Origin: Capra hircus | Taxonomy: Eukaryota; Chordata; Mammalia; Artiodactyla; Bovidae | Length of the DNA: 64,000 bases | Direction: 5' to 3' | Assembly (NCBI RefSeq): GCF_001704415.2 | Contig: NC_030811.1 | Location: 55,789,591-55,853,590, forward strand | In this document: positions 34,115-45,557 of the stretch, one piece after another | Layout: every line of letters starts with the position of its first letter | Numbering within the stretch: the stretch's first letter is position 1 | The notes under the pieces: model-generated | Databases searched by the model: none | What the model was told of the DNA's origin: nothing | The model's input: the letters and a program-made list of their open reading frames with translations, nothing else | Program-made: the position numbers and the translations under genes

Positions 34115-34204
34115 CTGATTAAAATCAATCATTTTATGATCAATCATGCTCATGTTACTCCCTCTAAATAAATACCCGTATGACCTTTCCACATCAGCAT
34201 ATAT

Positions 34205-34490
34205 TCGCTTATCCATTCTTAAGTCTCAGTTCAGGCATCACCTTCAGCAAGCCTTTACTGAACCGCAAACTTAGCAGAGAACTCCTCCTCTATACCTCCT
34301 CTATTGAACTGCACCTCAATCAAAACACTAGGATTGACATAACTGGCCTGAGTCCCTTTCTCTCTCCCATTACACTATCGGCTGCTAGAGGACAGAAACT
34401 ACATCTTGCTCTTTATATTTATTTTGGAGTATCTCACAGCGCCTGACCATCACATAATCGGTACTCAGTAAACAGGTAGTGAAATAAGTC
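34205..34490 (+). repeat. L2 LINE 3' end, long fragment
   Basis: 'ttcaggcatcaccttcagca', 'ctagaggacagaaactacat' and 'ggtactcagtaaacaggtag' follow the L2 3' UTR in the sense direction. Confidence 0.75.
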
Positions 34491-35104
34491 TACAAGTGGA
34501 ATCGAACAAGCCAAAATTTACATCTACAGATAAAATATGCTTAACTTGACTTTACTCAATACTTTTGGTAGGACTCTTTTAAAACTAGACACCTTTAACT
34601 CTTCATTCAATCTCTCAATAATATTGTTAATGCAAACAACGTGGCTGACTTCCCATCTGCATAACTGATCTCCCTTTTTAAAAACTCTGGTGGGAGTGTT
34701 AGTTTCTGGTAGGTATCTGCCCACAGCCTGTGCATTGCAGGATCTCTTTGAGAATGAACACAGGGACCAAGAGGATAGCAGTAAACAGATGACACCTAGA
34801 ATTTTTTGCTAAAATGACTGGATTCCTTCTTTTAGACTGTTTCTATAGATCTGTACTTCATCTTCACAGCTTTGTGGATCAGCCTGAAGCAAAAGGCGGC
34901 AGCTTCTCCCACGCACTCTACCCATAATTTTTTGGTACCACTCCAACTGTACTCCTCTGTTGCATGAGATCATAAAGAATTCATCTCCTGTACAAGTAAA
35001 ACAAGTCCTTCAGGGAGGTCAAGTTTTACAGAGTCTGCAAGGTCTCATTCTTAATTATGATAAAGAATGGCATTCTGTGGCCAATAATTTTTATTGGAAA
35101 GGAA
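34491..35104. other. unique DNA, no gene seen
   Basis: AT-rich; minus-strand frames under 70 codons only. Confidence 0.4.
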
Positions 35105-35285
35105 TGCATTATAATAACAGCTAATATTTATTAAGCACCTACTATTTACCTAGAACTGGGTCACAAACCATATATACATTGTCTCATTTAATTCTTATTG
35201 GCCACCTTATGAGGTAGGTACTATCAGTAGCCCATACTCTGAGAATATTTACATTTAACTAGCTGGAAAATCACAGAGTTAAGGA
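35105..35285 (-). repeat. MIR SINE
   Basis: 'ctaatatttattaagcacct', 'tctcatttaattcttattgg', 'tatgaggtaggtactatcag' and 'agctggaaaatcacagagtt' are the MIR complement. Confidence 0.75.
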
Positions 35286-35860
35286 GGGGTGGAAATGATA
35301 TTGAAATGGAGGCCTCTCAGATCTGAACATCTATGCTCTGAGTGCCAAAACTATATCGCCTTGTTTATAGACCACTGGTTTAATTATGCCCCTATAAGGT
35401 CCCATAGAAACCAACAGCAGAAGAAAGTCATTGATATCAAGGAGGGGGGAACCAGCCACCTCACCAATCTAAAGATCAAAAGTACCCTTTAAACATGATT
35501 CATTTTCCACACAAGAGGCTAATTTAAGGAAATTTTCCTTCTATTCAAAATAATGGTGCTAAATGGAAAGCAATTTCACTTTACAATGGCTTCATCAGAA
35601 CCTCACCTGTCAAATCCCCAAATCATGCTCCCGGAACACATCTCTCCATGAAGAGAAACCAGCGGGGGAAAAAGCGGATATAAAGCAAACAGGTGAAAGC
35701 ATGAAGTTCGTGTGATCTCATAAGCATAAACTACAGTCTTCTAATGAAGAGCTGTGCTCTCAGGCCACCACCACCAGCATCACTACCACCACCACCAGCA
35801 CCACTATCATCCCTATTGTAATTAAAAAGTAACCTCATTCCCAGAAAGGAGCACTATAAC
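35286..35860. other. unique DNA with (CCA)n-like repeat
   Basis: No gene. An imperfect trinucleotide repeat (ccaccaccagcat, accaccaccacc, agcaccactatc) occupies about 35764-35812 just before the BovB copy. Confidence 0.5.
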
Positions 35861-35867
35861 CTCTAAC

Positions 35868-37404
35868 AACCTGGAATGCGAAGTCAAGGGGGCCTTAGGA
35901 AGCATCACTATGAATAAAGCTAGTGGAGGTGATGGGATTCCAGTTGAGCTGTTTCAAATCCTAAAAGATGATGCTGTGAAAGTGCTGCACTCAATATGCC
36001 AGCAAATTAGGAAAACTCAGCAGTGGCCACAGGCCTGGAGAAGGTCAGTTTTCATTCCAATCCCAAAGAAAGGCAATGCCAAAGAATGCTCAATCTACTG
36101 AACAATTGCATTTATCTCACACACTAGTAAAGTAACACTCAAAATTCTTCAAGTCAGGCTTCAAAAGTACGTGAACAGTGAACTTCCAGATTTTAAAGCT
36201 GAATTTAGAAAAGGCAGAGGAACCAGAGATCAAATTGCCAACATCTGCTGGATCATCGAAAAAGCAAGAGAGTTCCAGAAAAACATCCTTTTCTGCTTTA
36301 TTGACTTTGCCAAAGGCTTTATTGGACTATGCCAAAGCCTTTGACTGTGTGGATCACAATAAACTGTGGAAAATTCTGAAAGATATGGGAATACCAGACC
36401 ACCTGACTTGCCTCTTGAGAAACCTGTAGGCAGGTCAGGAAGCAACAGTTAGAACTGGACATGGAACAACAGACTGGTTCCAAATAGGGAAAGGAGTACG
36501 TCAAGGCTGTATATTGTCACCCTGCTTATTTAACTCATATGCAGAGTACATCATGAAAAACGCCAGGCTGGATGAAGCACAAGTTGGAACCAACACTGCC
36601 AGGAGAAATATCAATAACCTCAGATACACAGGTGACACCACCCTTATGGCAGAAAGTGAAGAAGAACTAAATAGCCTCTTGATGAAAGTGAAAGATGAGA
36701 TGGAAAAAGTTGGCTTACAGCTCAACATTCAGAAAACTAAGATCATGGCATCTGGTCCCATCACTTCATGGGAAGTAGATGGGGAAACAGTAGAAACAGT
36801 GACAAACTTTATTTTTGGGGCTCCAAAATCACTGGAGATGGTGACTGCAGCCATGAAATTAAAAGACACTTGCTCCTTGGAAGAAAGGTTATGACCAACT
36901 TAGACAGCATATTAAAAAGCAGAGACATTACTGTGCCAACAAAGGTCCATCTAGTCAAGGCTATGGTTTTTCCAGTAGTCATGTATGGATGTGAGAGTTG
37001 GACTATAAAGAAAGCTGAACACCAAAGAATTGATGCTTTTGAACTGTGGTGTTGGCAGAAGCCTCTTGAGAGTCCCTTGGGCTGCAAGGATATCCAACCA
37101 GTCCATCCTGAAGGAAGTCAGTCCTGAATATTCATTAGAAGGACTGATGCTGAAGCCGAAACTCCAATACTTTGGCCATGCGAAGAACTGACTCATTTGA
37201 AAAGACCCTGATACTGGGAAAGATTGAAGGCGGGAGGAGAAGGGGATGACAGAGGATGAGATGGTTGGATGGTATCACCAACTCAATGGACAAGAGTTTG
37301 AGTAAACTTGGGAGTTGGTTATGGACAGGGAGGCCTGGTGTGTTACAGTCCGTGGGGTCACAAAGAGTCAAACATGACTGAGCAACTGAACTGAACTGAA
37401 CTGA
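35868..37404 (+). mobile_element. BovB LINE, longest copy here (1.54 kb)
   Basis: The sequence runs from 'ctggaatgcgaagtcaaggg' through all RT motifs to the tail 'ctgaactgaactgaactgat'. The frame is dead. A stop follows NAKECSIY (36099-36101), and a 22-bp near-tandem duplication disrupts motif A (about 36298-36342). There is another stop in 'ctgtaggcagg' (36427) and a frameshift in 'tttttggggctcc' (about 36812). Motif C is changed from YADD to YTGD. Flanks acctctaacaa and acccctaaaga may be a decayed target-site duplication. The element is 5' truncated; full BovB is about 3.2 kb. Confidence 0.95.
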
Positions 37405-37549
37405 TGACCCCTAAAGAACGAGGCTTCTGTTTATCCACCAAACAGGCACTGTTAACACTACCAAAAGGGTTAATCTTCTGTCTTTCTTAATGATGGGTCA
37501 TAAGTGAGTGAGCCATGATAATAAGCAAATATATTACTCTTACTAATGT

Positions 37550-37757
37550 CATTGTTGTTTGGTCACTAAGTCGTATTCGACTCTTTTCGACCCCATGGAC
37601 TGTGGCCCACCAGGCTCCTCTATCCATCAGATTTCCCAGGCAAAAATACTGGAGTGGGTTGCCATTTCCTCTTCCAGGGGATCTTCCTGACTCAGGGATC
37701 GAACTCACATCTCCTATATCTCCTGCATTCGCAGGCAGATTCTTCACCACTGAGACT
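37550..37757 (-). mobile_element. Bov-tA SINE
   Basis: From 'ttggtcactaagtcgtattc' to the head complement 'cagattcttcaccactgaga'. A short insertion (atctcctat repeated, about 37708-37723) lies in the head. Confidence 0.9.
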
Positions 37758-38301
37758 AAACAATTAGTGTACTAACGATATGGTATACTACAATTAGTAA
37801 AATTATCACAAAATCATGATAACACTGTTATGGACTTGGCGTACCAGCAGAAGCGATCACACACCTCACAGTCCACACTGCACACATCAGGTTCTTTTCT
37901 TGAGCTATTTAATTGCTTTGCTAACTCTAAGAAACCCTTGATTATGATCTAAATGATAAAACATAACATAGATTAAGAACCTGCTTATTAAAAAATCAAC
38001 CCACAAGACCTTCATTTATATTTGTACCAGAGGGCAGCAAGACAACACGGGCAACCCTATCCCCTAGTGGCTGAGCACTGAAACTCACAAATTCACAGCA
38101 GAGAGCAGGAGCTTGCCCTGTGACTCCAGATAGAGGCATGCTTCTAGAGGTGGTGTACTGGCTCTGGGCTCGTACCAGTTTCAAGGGGCATTTTTGCTGT
38201 CTGCCGTACTAAGTAGGAATCTATCCCACTTTATGTTGAGGCTCACTTTGTAGTTACCAGCTTTCACTGAAATTACTATGATAACTTTACCCCCACTTAT
38301 A
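37758..38301. other. unique DNA, no gene seen
   Basis: AT-rich; nothing recognised. Confidence 0.4.
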
Positions 38302-38577
38302 GGAGAAGGCAATGGTAACCCACTCCAGTACTCTTGCCTGGAGAATCCCATGGACGGAGGAGCCTGGTGGGCTGCAGTCCATGGGGTCGCTAAGAGTCAG
38401 GCACGACTGAGCGACTTCACTTTCACTTTTCACTTTCATGCATTGGAGAAGGAAATGGCAACCCACTACAATGTCCTTGCCTGGAGAATCCTGGGGATGG
38501 GGGAACCTGGTGGGCTGCCGTCTCTGGGGTCGCACAGAGTCGGACACGACTGAAGCGACTTAGCAGCAGCAGCAGCA
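38302..38577 (+). mobile_element. Bov-A2 SINE, full dimer
   Basis: Left unit 'ggagaaggcaatggtaaccc', linker 'cttcactttcacttttcact', right unit 'ggagaaggaaatggcaaccc', end 'gactgaagcgacttagcagc' with (CAG)4. Full length and low divergence. Confidence 0.96.
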
Positions 38578-38984
38578 TAAGAGATGGGACTGGGTTTCTC
38601 TGTAAATTTGTATTGTTTCATTGCTTCCAGTGTAACAATATGCAATAAAATCAAAGTATTTCTTTTAAGATCCTTGATTTTACACTTTTTAGGTTTAACA
38701 GACTATAGCAGCATGCAGACTTATGATTTCTGATTTGTTTCAGCATAGAGTATATACTGTTTACATAATCCAAACAATATTATCCCTTCAGGACAATTTC
38801 AAAATCTCCTTTAATGCAAGATTTAAAGTACTTCTTGTTCTTATAAAATTTAAATGCATCAAAACACCTGTCAAACTGTATATGTCAGCTACATAAACAA
38901 CGAAACAGAATTCACAAATCTGCTATACAGACAATGAATCACAGGTCATAATGTTGATAATAATGGCAAAAAGACCCTTTATAT
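38578..38984. other. unique AT-rich DNA, no gene seen
   Basis: Nothing recognised. Confidence 0.4.
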
Positions 38985-39425
38985 TTACTAAAACCCAGGG
39001 AGAGTACTTACTATGCTCAATCTTTATCTCATTTAACCCTACAACAACCCTATCAGGTACGTACTATTGTTATCCCCTCCTTACAGATGAAGGAAGTGAG
39101 GCTTAGAGCAAGGTTTCTTAGCCCGGGCACTGTGGACATTTTGGACCAGATAGTTCTTTGTTATGGGGGGGATGTTCTGTGCATCGTCAGATGTTTAGCA
39201 GCATCCTTGGTCTCTATCTGCTAGATGCCAGGGGTATATCCCACTCCCAGATGTGACAATCAAAAATGTCTCCAGGCACTGCAAAATGTTCTCTGGGAGC
39301 CAAAGCACTTCCACTTTAGAACCACTGGCTTAGAGAAATCAAGAAGTTTATTAAAGGTCATACACTTAGAAAATAATAGAGCAAGGATGAGAAACCTGGC
39401 ATTCTGACTCTAGAGTGCCTGCCCT
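38985..39425 (-). repeat. MIR SINE split by MER20
   Basis: Left part: 'catttaaccctacaacaacc', 'ggtacgtactattgttatcc' and 'cagatgaaggaagtgaggct'. Right part, after the insertion: 'ttattaaaggtcatacactt' and 'gagaaacctggcattctgac'. Joining 39118 to 39336 restores normal MIR order. Confidence 0.85.
39119..39327 (-). mobile_element. MER20 hAT-Charlie element with perfect 8-bp duplication
   Basis: 'gacattttggaccagatagt', 'gatgtttagcagcatccttg' and 'caatcaaaaatgtctccagg' are MER20 in complement, ending ccactg. The 8-bp duplication gcttagag lies at 39111-39118 and 39328-39335, the length expected of hAT transposition. At 209 bp it is near full length (about 219). It is noncoding. Confidence 0.95.
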
Positions 39426-39464
39426 CAGCCAATAAAACAAAGCGCTGTTCACTTTGTGATTGTG

Positions 39465-39672
39465 GTTTTTTTAGTATGTATTTGGCTGTATGGGGTCTTA
39501 GTGGTGGCGCGTGGGATCATCAGCCTCTCACTGCAGCTTGCAGGACCTTTAGTTGCAGCATGTGAGCTTTCAGTCGCAGCGTATGGGCTCTAGTTCCCCA
39601 ACCAGAGACAGAACCCAGGTCCCCTGCACTGGGAGCAAAGGGTCTTAGCCATTGGACCATCAGGGAAGTCCC
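39465..39672 (-). mobile_element. CHR-type SINE
   Basis: 'ggctgtatggggtcttagtg', 'tagttgcagcatgtgagctt', 'ctagttccccaaccagagac' and 'cttagccattggaccatcag' are the complement of the family. Confidence 0.9.
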
Positions 39673-40077
39673 TCTGTGACAGCTTACATGACATAAAATT
39701 TCCCTCAAAATAGAAAACTAAATGTGAAGATGAACTATGAGTGTCTTCCTGTGGAAAGATCTTTTACGACCACATTAAACTGGGCCCTTCCAAGTTTGTC
39801 TTCCTAACTAAGGCCCATGTCCCAGAGGCTGTCGACCTTGCACAAGGCTCTTCCAACCCACCTACTCCAACGTTCTTTCCAAAAGATGGTCACCAATCAC
39901 TTGGTTAAGGCTGATTCCACTCTCCAATAAATAAGACACAGTCCCTGTCCCTAAAGAGCAGGGCCATCTGCTTCCTACCAGCTCCCTTACATGACCCTGT
40001 TCTGTCTCAAAGTGCAAGCCCTTTGCACAGTGACCGTCAAATGCTGGTTTCTCTCTGAGGGACTCCCCCCAAGCCTT
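39673..40077. other. unique DNA, no gene seen
   Basis: Moderate GC; no recognised element or frame. Confidence 0.4.
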
Positions 40078-40280
40078 CAGTGACTAAGCGCTTTCCATGT
40101 GCCAAAAACTTCTTATGTGCTTTACATATACGATTTCATTCTGGGCTCCCAAGAACGCCAGGAAGTATTAACATTTCCACCGGACCTATAGGAAATGAAA
40201 GCTCTAGTAAGAAGGGAACCTCTTCAAGCCTGACCCAAGATTTGTGCCACGACTCATATTTTAGTCTAGAAATGGGTGAC
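40078..40280 (-). repeat. MIR SINE, decayed
   Basis: 'actaagcgctttccatgtgc', 'gtgctttacatatacgattt' and 'cggacctataggaaatgaaa' fit the MIR complement. A 126-codon frame that overlaps it starts at GTG and is judged chance. Confidence 0.6.
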
Positions 40281-41044
40281 TCTAAACCCCCTCTCTTGAG
40301 CCAACCCTCTGCCCTTCTCCCTTCATGGATGAGCAAAGATTACAGACATGTCTCTTCCAAAGCATGTTCTCGGTTTAGTCTGCTCCCTCCAGCTTGCTTA
40401 GGACTTTTCATGCAGGTCCCCTTTCCCCAAAGTTATGGGAATAAACAATACAGAGCATAGCATGATGCTAATTCTGCAGAGACACAGGGGAAAATTCAGG
40501 CAGTGAACTTTTTCCATGAACTTTGAAAAGGCATTATTATATTAAATCAGAGGATAGAAAAATACAAGGCAAGTTTTCCTTTATCTGATTCTATTTTTGT
40601 TATTTACTTTTTATGCGTAAAGGGTTATGTATTCATGTGTGACTGATTACACTGCTTCAAAGCATTTTAAGTGGGTAAGTACAAAAATAGATAATTTTGA
40701 AAAAAAAGTACTTGGTGGTAGAGGTGAAGAATTTTTCCCCTTTAAATCATATTATTCAAATATAGCTTGCTGGGGTTTTTTTAAGCCTTCATTGAACTTT
40801 CCTGAGAACTTCAACTTTTGGGTTGAAACCAAATATGAAAATTTTCAAATGTAAAATGTCTTGATGAGAAAATAAAAATTGACAGAGTAGGGAAATGAAC
40901 TCCAAAAGGCATATTTTTCTGACCCTTTGACTTTATTCAGTTTTGAACCACTTCATTTGGAAGTGGGATGGGGTTCAACAGCTGTAAAAAATTACTACCA
41001 GAATAGAAAAAAAAAAAAAATTAGACATTTTTGGTATCTCAAAG
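40281..41044. other. unique AT-rich DNA, no gene seen
   Basis: A run of about 14 A at 41008-41021; nothing else recognised. Confidence 0.4.
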
Positions 41045-41212
41045 ATCTGCCTTTAAACCCTAGCCCAATCATTTCTCTGCTTTGTGACATCAGTCGAGTT
41101 ACTTGTTTTCCCTGAGTTCTTCATCTGTGAACCAGAATCACTGTGAAGATTAAATAAGATAATATGCATGAAGCCCTGCCACGTGGTAGACATACAATAA
41201 ATTTGATCAATA
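41045..41212 (+). repeat. MIR SINE
   Basis: 'catttctctgctttgtgaca', 'tgagttcttcatctgtgaac', 'gaagattaaataagataata' and 'gtagacatacaataaatttg' follow MIR. Confidence 0.75.
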
Positions 41213-41564
41213 GAGTACCTTTCAGACATACTTATGTTTTTGCCAAAGTTTATGTTTCGACAAATGTCCTTTTAATATCCTTCTCATGATTAGTTCACAC
41301 TATTTAGGTGAAGTTAGAAGTATCTAAATCACGGGTAATCTGGCTGGTGGTCAAAGGACCATCACCACAGGGCCAGACTATGTTAATCTGCCCAGTGACC
41401 TCCATGCTAATCAACAATGTTGCTCCTCCCCAGTGATTCAGTTATAGGTCACAGAGTGTTTGTCATCACTGTAAATGTTGGTTGGTGGTCTGAGCTTTCT
41501 TATAGAACACCTCAGCAATTAGAATCAGAGAATAACATTTTTGAGCCAAAAGGAATCATATCCA
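41213..41564. other. unique DNA, no gene seen
   Basis: Nothing recognised. Confidence 0.4.
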
Positions 41565-41680
41565 TTCTCATGATCAAGCTTATCTCTTTTACTGTGAGGA
41601 CTCTGAGATAAGAGAGGAGTTAATTGCAAAGCTAAACTAGTGACAGAATATAAATCTGATTCTTAATCTTTCATCCACAC
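41565..41680 (-). repeat. MIR fragment interrupted by MER20
   Basis: 'tactgtgaggactctgagat', 'gctaaactagtgacagaata' and 'ctgattcttaatctttcatc' resemble the MIR complement at the region just before its end. Confidence 0.5.
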
Positions 41681-41841
41681 CACTGGTTCTCAATCACAGG
41701 TGATTCTGCCCCCCAACGAACCTTTATGGGGTTTTGCTATTGACATCTAGTGAGTAGAGGCCAGGGATGTTACTAAACACCCTACGATGCAAAGGACAGC
41801 TGCTACAAAAACACAAACAGTACCAAGATTAAGAAACTCTG
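41681..41841 (+). mobile_element. MER20 hAT-Charlie element, internally shortened
   Basis: 'cactggttctcaatcacagg', 'gacatctagtgagtagaggc' and 'cagggatgttactaaacacc' identify MER20. At 161 bp it is shorter than full length. Flanking octamers atccacac and atctaccc agree at 6 of 8 bases. Confidence 0.88.
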
Positions 41842-42651
41842 ATCTACCCTACTGGACCCAGAGTCTCCCAACACTCCAAAAGTTGCCTTATAAGCTGACA
41901 CTGTTGGGCACTGGACTTGGCCCCCATTTGGAAGTCCTCACCGATGACTGAATTAATCAAGTCAATTCTTCCTCTTCAGTATTGAGGGCTGCTGGGATTA
42001 GGAAGGATATAGAAACATGCCTACTCAGGCAACTGAAAGTCTGAGCTTAACTTTTGAAGTACAGTGACATGCCAGCATGAGTGCTGCTGAAATCTTACAG
42101 AAGCACTTAGGTCTTATTAGGCAGTGTAAGAAAACGATTCTCAAAACCATTTTGGCAAACATCACAGAACCATCAAATGATGTGTACCACACAGTTATCA
42201 AATATTCAGAATAATGCACCACAAACAAATACATTGATGCTGCACTAAACATCTCCCAGACTAATGGCCTGAATGGAGGAGAGAGAGAAATTGAACCACT
42301 GATGTACAGCAAAAACACTCTCAGAGTTTCCACCCAATGCTACAGTTCCATAGTAAAAGATCTTACACAGAAAAGCAGATCCAAGGATCTGCAAAGACCC
42401 AAGCAATTGTGTATTTTTTGGTTCTTGCCCTTGCATGCCATCTGGCTTGCTGACCTCATAGGCCTCCACCCTGGCCAGTGTGAAGGCCAAATAGAGCCTG
42501 AATGTGGGAGTATGTGGTGATCTGCAAGGATGAGTCACTCATCAATCTAAGCTTATTTACTCCCAGTTCCACCTGGTAATTCTGGCTTTAATTCTGACCC
42601 ATGGTATAAATACATGAAGGATCACAACCTGATCCACTCATAAAGTCAAGC
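41842..42651. other. unique DNA with a 147-codon open stretch, one stop
   Basis: From the ATG at 42077 one plus frame runs to TGA at 42518-42520 with a single TAA at codon 46 (42212-42214). The first part begins MSAAEILQKHLGLIRQC, lysine-rich and helix-like. The minus strand is open for 102 codons over 42333-42025. I do not recognise either product. It may be a decayed retrocopy; no A tail or target duplication was found. Confidence 0.35.
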
Positions 42652-43340
42652 CACATTCAATAAATACCAACCATGTCCAAAGCACCATGCTTTTGGGGTC
42701 ATAGTCCCTACTCAAAAAAATCACAGTGATGTCAAGAAGAATGACAAGCATCCAACTAATTCTTGTACCCAGCACTAAAGTAGTGACGGGGGGAACAAAC
42801 TCTCTTTTAGGTAGAACGATGGAAAGAAGGCCCCATGGACAGAAATGGCGTTTGAATTAGACTAGAGGAAAAAGTGGGAATTCAACAGGTAAAAATGAGA
42901 ACATTCAAAATACTGGGAAAGATTATGAATGAAGAAGGGATGACACAAAACACAAGGCAAATAGGACATCAGCAAAGAGATGAGCTTGATGGGAACTCAA
43001 AGTGAATGGGAGGGAATAAGGGAGACAAAGTAGAAAAACTGAGATGGAGACAGATGCAGAAATCCTTCAAGTTCTAGATAAGAAAGTCATCTTTATTAGC
43101 TGAAAGGAAGCCAGTGGAGGTTTGTTGCTTATCTAGTGACTGTTATTTTCTAAACAGATGTGACATCATCAGAGACACTGTGGAAAAAGGAATCAGACAT
43201 GGGTGAGCAGAATGGAGATGAAGTAACCAGAGCAACAAGAGCAGTTAGGAGGCTATTCAAGACTCTGAGACACAGATAGAGACTGGACCAAGATCACGAG
43301 AATGAAAAGAGTGAGGAGGAAAAGCCCACAACTTATTAGA
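42652..43340 (-). repeat. L2 LINE 3' region, about 0.7 kb
   Basis: 'cattcaataaataccaacca', 'gatgtgacatcatcagagac', 'gagcagttaggaggctattc' and 'gatagagactggaccaagat' are the L2 end in complement. This is the longest L2 piece here. Noncoding. Confidence 0.7.
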
Positions 43341-43585
43341 GACCCCATCATCACATTTGGAGGGGGAGAGCACAGAGCTGACGTTGGAGAAACACACAGA
43401 ACAGCAGTTCACATAAAGCCACTCAAGAGACCCTGGATGTGGGAGAAGGGCAGCGACGATCAGAGCTGAGACGGAGGAGGGAAGAAGACCGAACTGTGTC
43501 CAGGTGGTCCTCTTAACTCAAGAAAATGACAACTCAGTGCCACGGTAATTCCTGCTACTGGTATCTGAATAAACCGCCCATGCAA

Positions 43586-43755
43586 CTCTGGAAGTCCACG
43601 GTTACTAATCCGCCTTGCAAGGCTATATTCAATCCCTAGTCAGGGAGCTAGAACCCACATGCCACAGGGCAACTACTGAGCACTATTACTCCAGAGCCCA
43701 CGAAGCCCCTGTGCACTGCAGTGAAGACCCCCGTACAGCCTAGACAGACAGACAG
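43586..43755 (+). mobile_element. CHR-type SINE, decayed
   Basis: 'tatattcaatccctagtcag', 'catgccacagggcaactact' and 'ctgtgcactgcagtgaagac' identify it. It ends in a small CAGA repeat (43742-43755). Confidence 0.8.
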
Positions 43756-44323
43756 CCTGCCCAGACTTGGTGCCTGAGCTACTTCCTCTACCTCAGCACC
43801 CTCTCCTCCCAGGCCAAGTGCCCAGCTCCTGCTAGGAAGACTCTTGAAGCCAGATTCTGTGCCTGTGCTCGACTAAGTGAGTAAGGGATGAATGAGCAGC
43901 AGCTGCCTTATATGCTACAATCGGAGCAAACTACCTATGCGGACCCTCTGTCACCCTCCATTCTCCCCGGCTGTTTCCCCTGAAGTCACAGTACTTATAG
44001 ACCACTTTCCATGTTAACTGCCTTTGGGTTATCCTTTGTGGCTAAGTCTCAGTGTCCATCTATGATCTGTGCTCTCACCATACCACTTTTTCCTTTCTCT
44101 GGTCCACTCTGCCTGCCACCATTCACTGTAAAGTCACCCTGACTCAGTTGGCAATCTCAGAAGTTAAACTGGACATATTCTCACAGCTGATCACATGGTT
44201 CCTACTACTTTGAGAATTGATTAGTCATCACAAACACATATAGGAAAATATTTTTAAAGGGTTTTATCTCTTAGAAGATTCCCTTGCCCCTTGTATGAGA
44301 TGTCACCACTAATATTTGGGCTC
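43756..44323. other. unique DNA, no gene seen
   Basis: Moderate GC near the start; nothing recognised. Confidence 0.4.
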
Positions 44324-44336
44324 TAAATGTCAATAC

Positions 44337-45557
44337 TTTACTAGTGTGTGAGATAAGTGCAATTGATGTTCAAGCTGGTTTTAGAAAAGGCAGAGGAACC
44401 AGAGATCAAATTGGCAACATCCGCTGGATCATGGAAAAAGCAAGAGAGTTCCAGGAAAACATCCGTTTCTGCTTTATTGACTATGCCAAAGCCTTTGACT
44501 GTGTGGATCACAATAAACTGTGGAAAATTCTGAAAGAGATGGGAATACCAGACCACCTGACTTGCCTCTTGAGAAATCTGTATGCAGGCCAGGAAGCAAC
44601 AGTTAGAACTGGACACAGAGCAACAGACTGGTTCCAAATAGGAAAAGGAGTATGTCAAGGCTGTATATCGTCACCCTGCTTATTTAACTTCTATGCAGAG
44701 TACATCATGAGAAACGCTGGACTGGAAGAAACACAAGCTGGAATCAAGATTGCCAGGAGAAATATCAATAACCTCAGATATGCAGATGACACCACCCTTA
44801 TGGCAGAAAGGGAAGAGGAACTAAAGAGCCTCTTGATGAAAATAGAAGAGGAGAGTGAAAAAGTTGGCTTAAAGCTCAACATTCAGAAAACAAAGATCAT
44901 GGCATCTGGGCCCATCACTTCGTGGCAAATAGATGGGGAAACAGTGGAAACAGTGTCCAACTTTATTTTTGGGGGCTCCAAAATCACTGCAGATGGTGAT
45001 TACAGCCATGAAATTAAAAGATGCTTACTCCTTGGAAGAAAAATTATGAGCAGCCTAGATAGCATATTCAAAAGCAGAGACATTACTTTGCCAACTAAGG
45101 TCCGTCTAGTCAAGGCTATGGTTTTTCCAGTAGTCATGTATGGATGTGAGAGTTGGACTGTGAAGAAGGCTGAGCACTGAAGAATTGATGCGTTTGAACT
45201 GTGGTGTTGGAAAACACTCTTGAGAGTCCCTTAGACTGTAAGGAGATCCAACCAGTCCATTCTGAAGGAGATCAACCCTGGGATTTCTTTGGAAGGAATG
45301 ATGCTAAAGCTGAAGCTCCAGTACTTTGGCCACCTCATGCGAAGAGTTGACTCATTGGAAAAGACTCTGATGCTGGGAGGGATTGGGGTCAGAAGGAGAA
45401 GGGGACAACAGAGGATGAGATGGCTGGATGGCATCACGGACTTGATGGACGCGAGTCTGAGTGAACTCCGGGAGTTGGTGATGGACAGGGAGGCCTGGTG
45501 TGCTGCGATTCATGGGGTCGCAAAGAGTCGGACACGACTGAGCGACTGAACTGAACT
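44337..45557 (+). mobile_element. BovB LINE with 5' inversion (twin priming)
   Basis: 44365-45557 is BovB in sense orientation, from 'gatgttcaagctggttttag' to 'gagcgactgaactgaac'. The first 28 bp (44337-44364) are the reverse complement of BovB text that normally lies about 60 bp upstream; the same text stands in sense at 36103-36130. The direct repeat taaatgtcaatac flanks the whole unit at 44324-44336 and 45558-45570. This is the signature of twin priming during target-primed reverse transcription. Confidence 0.95.
44365..45177 (+). pseudogene. BovB reverse transcriptase fragment, largely open
   Basis: About 270 codons are open. Motifs in order, counted from the open frame start at 44344: GFRKGRGTRDQI (12-23), motif A FIDYAKAFD with both aspartates (46, 52), motif B QGCISSPCLF (105-114), motif C YADD (146-149; 44779-44790), motif D GLKLNIQKTKIM, and MYGCESWTVKKAE before a TGA at 45178. 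That stop arises where related copies read gcgccga or gcgctca. The apparent start lies in the inverted segment, is GTG, and is not genuine. The endonuclease domain is lost, so no active protein is possible. Confidence 0.92.

Noticed and set aside
40080..40460. 126-codon plus frame as a gene
   Set aside because: It starts at GTG and its first half is a minus-strand MIR element.
44344..45180. 278-codon reverse transcriptase frame as a possible active gene or retron
   Set aside because: It is a 5'-truncated BovB LINE with target-site duplications. The endonuclease is missing, the start lies in an inverted segment, and it has a premature stop.
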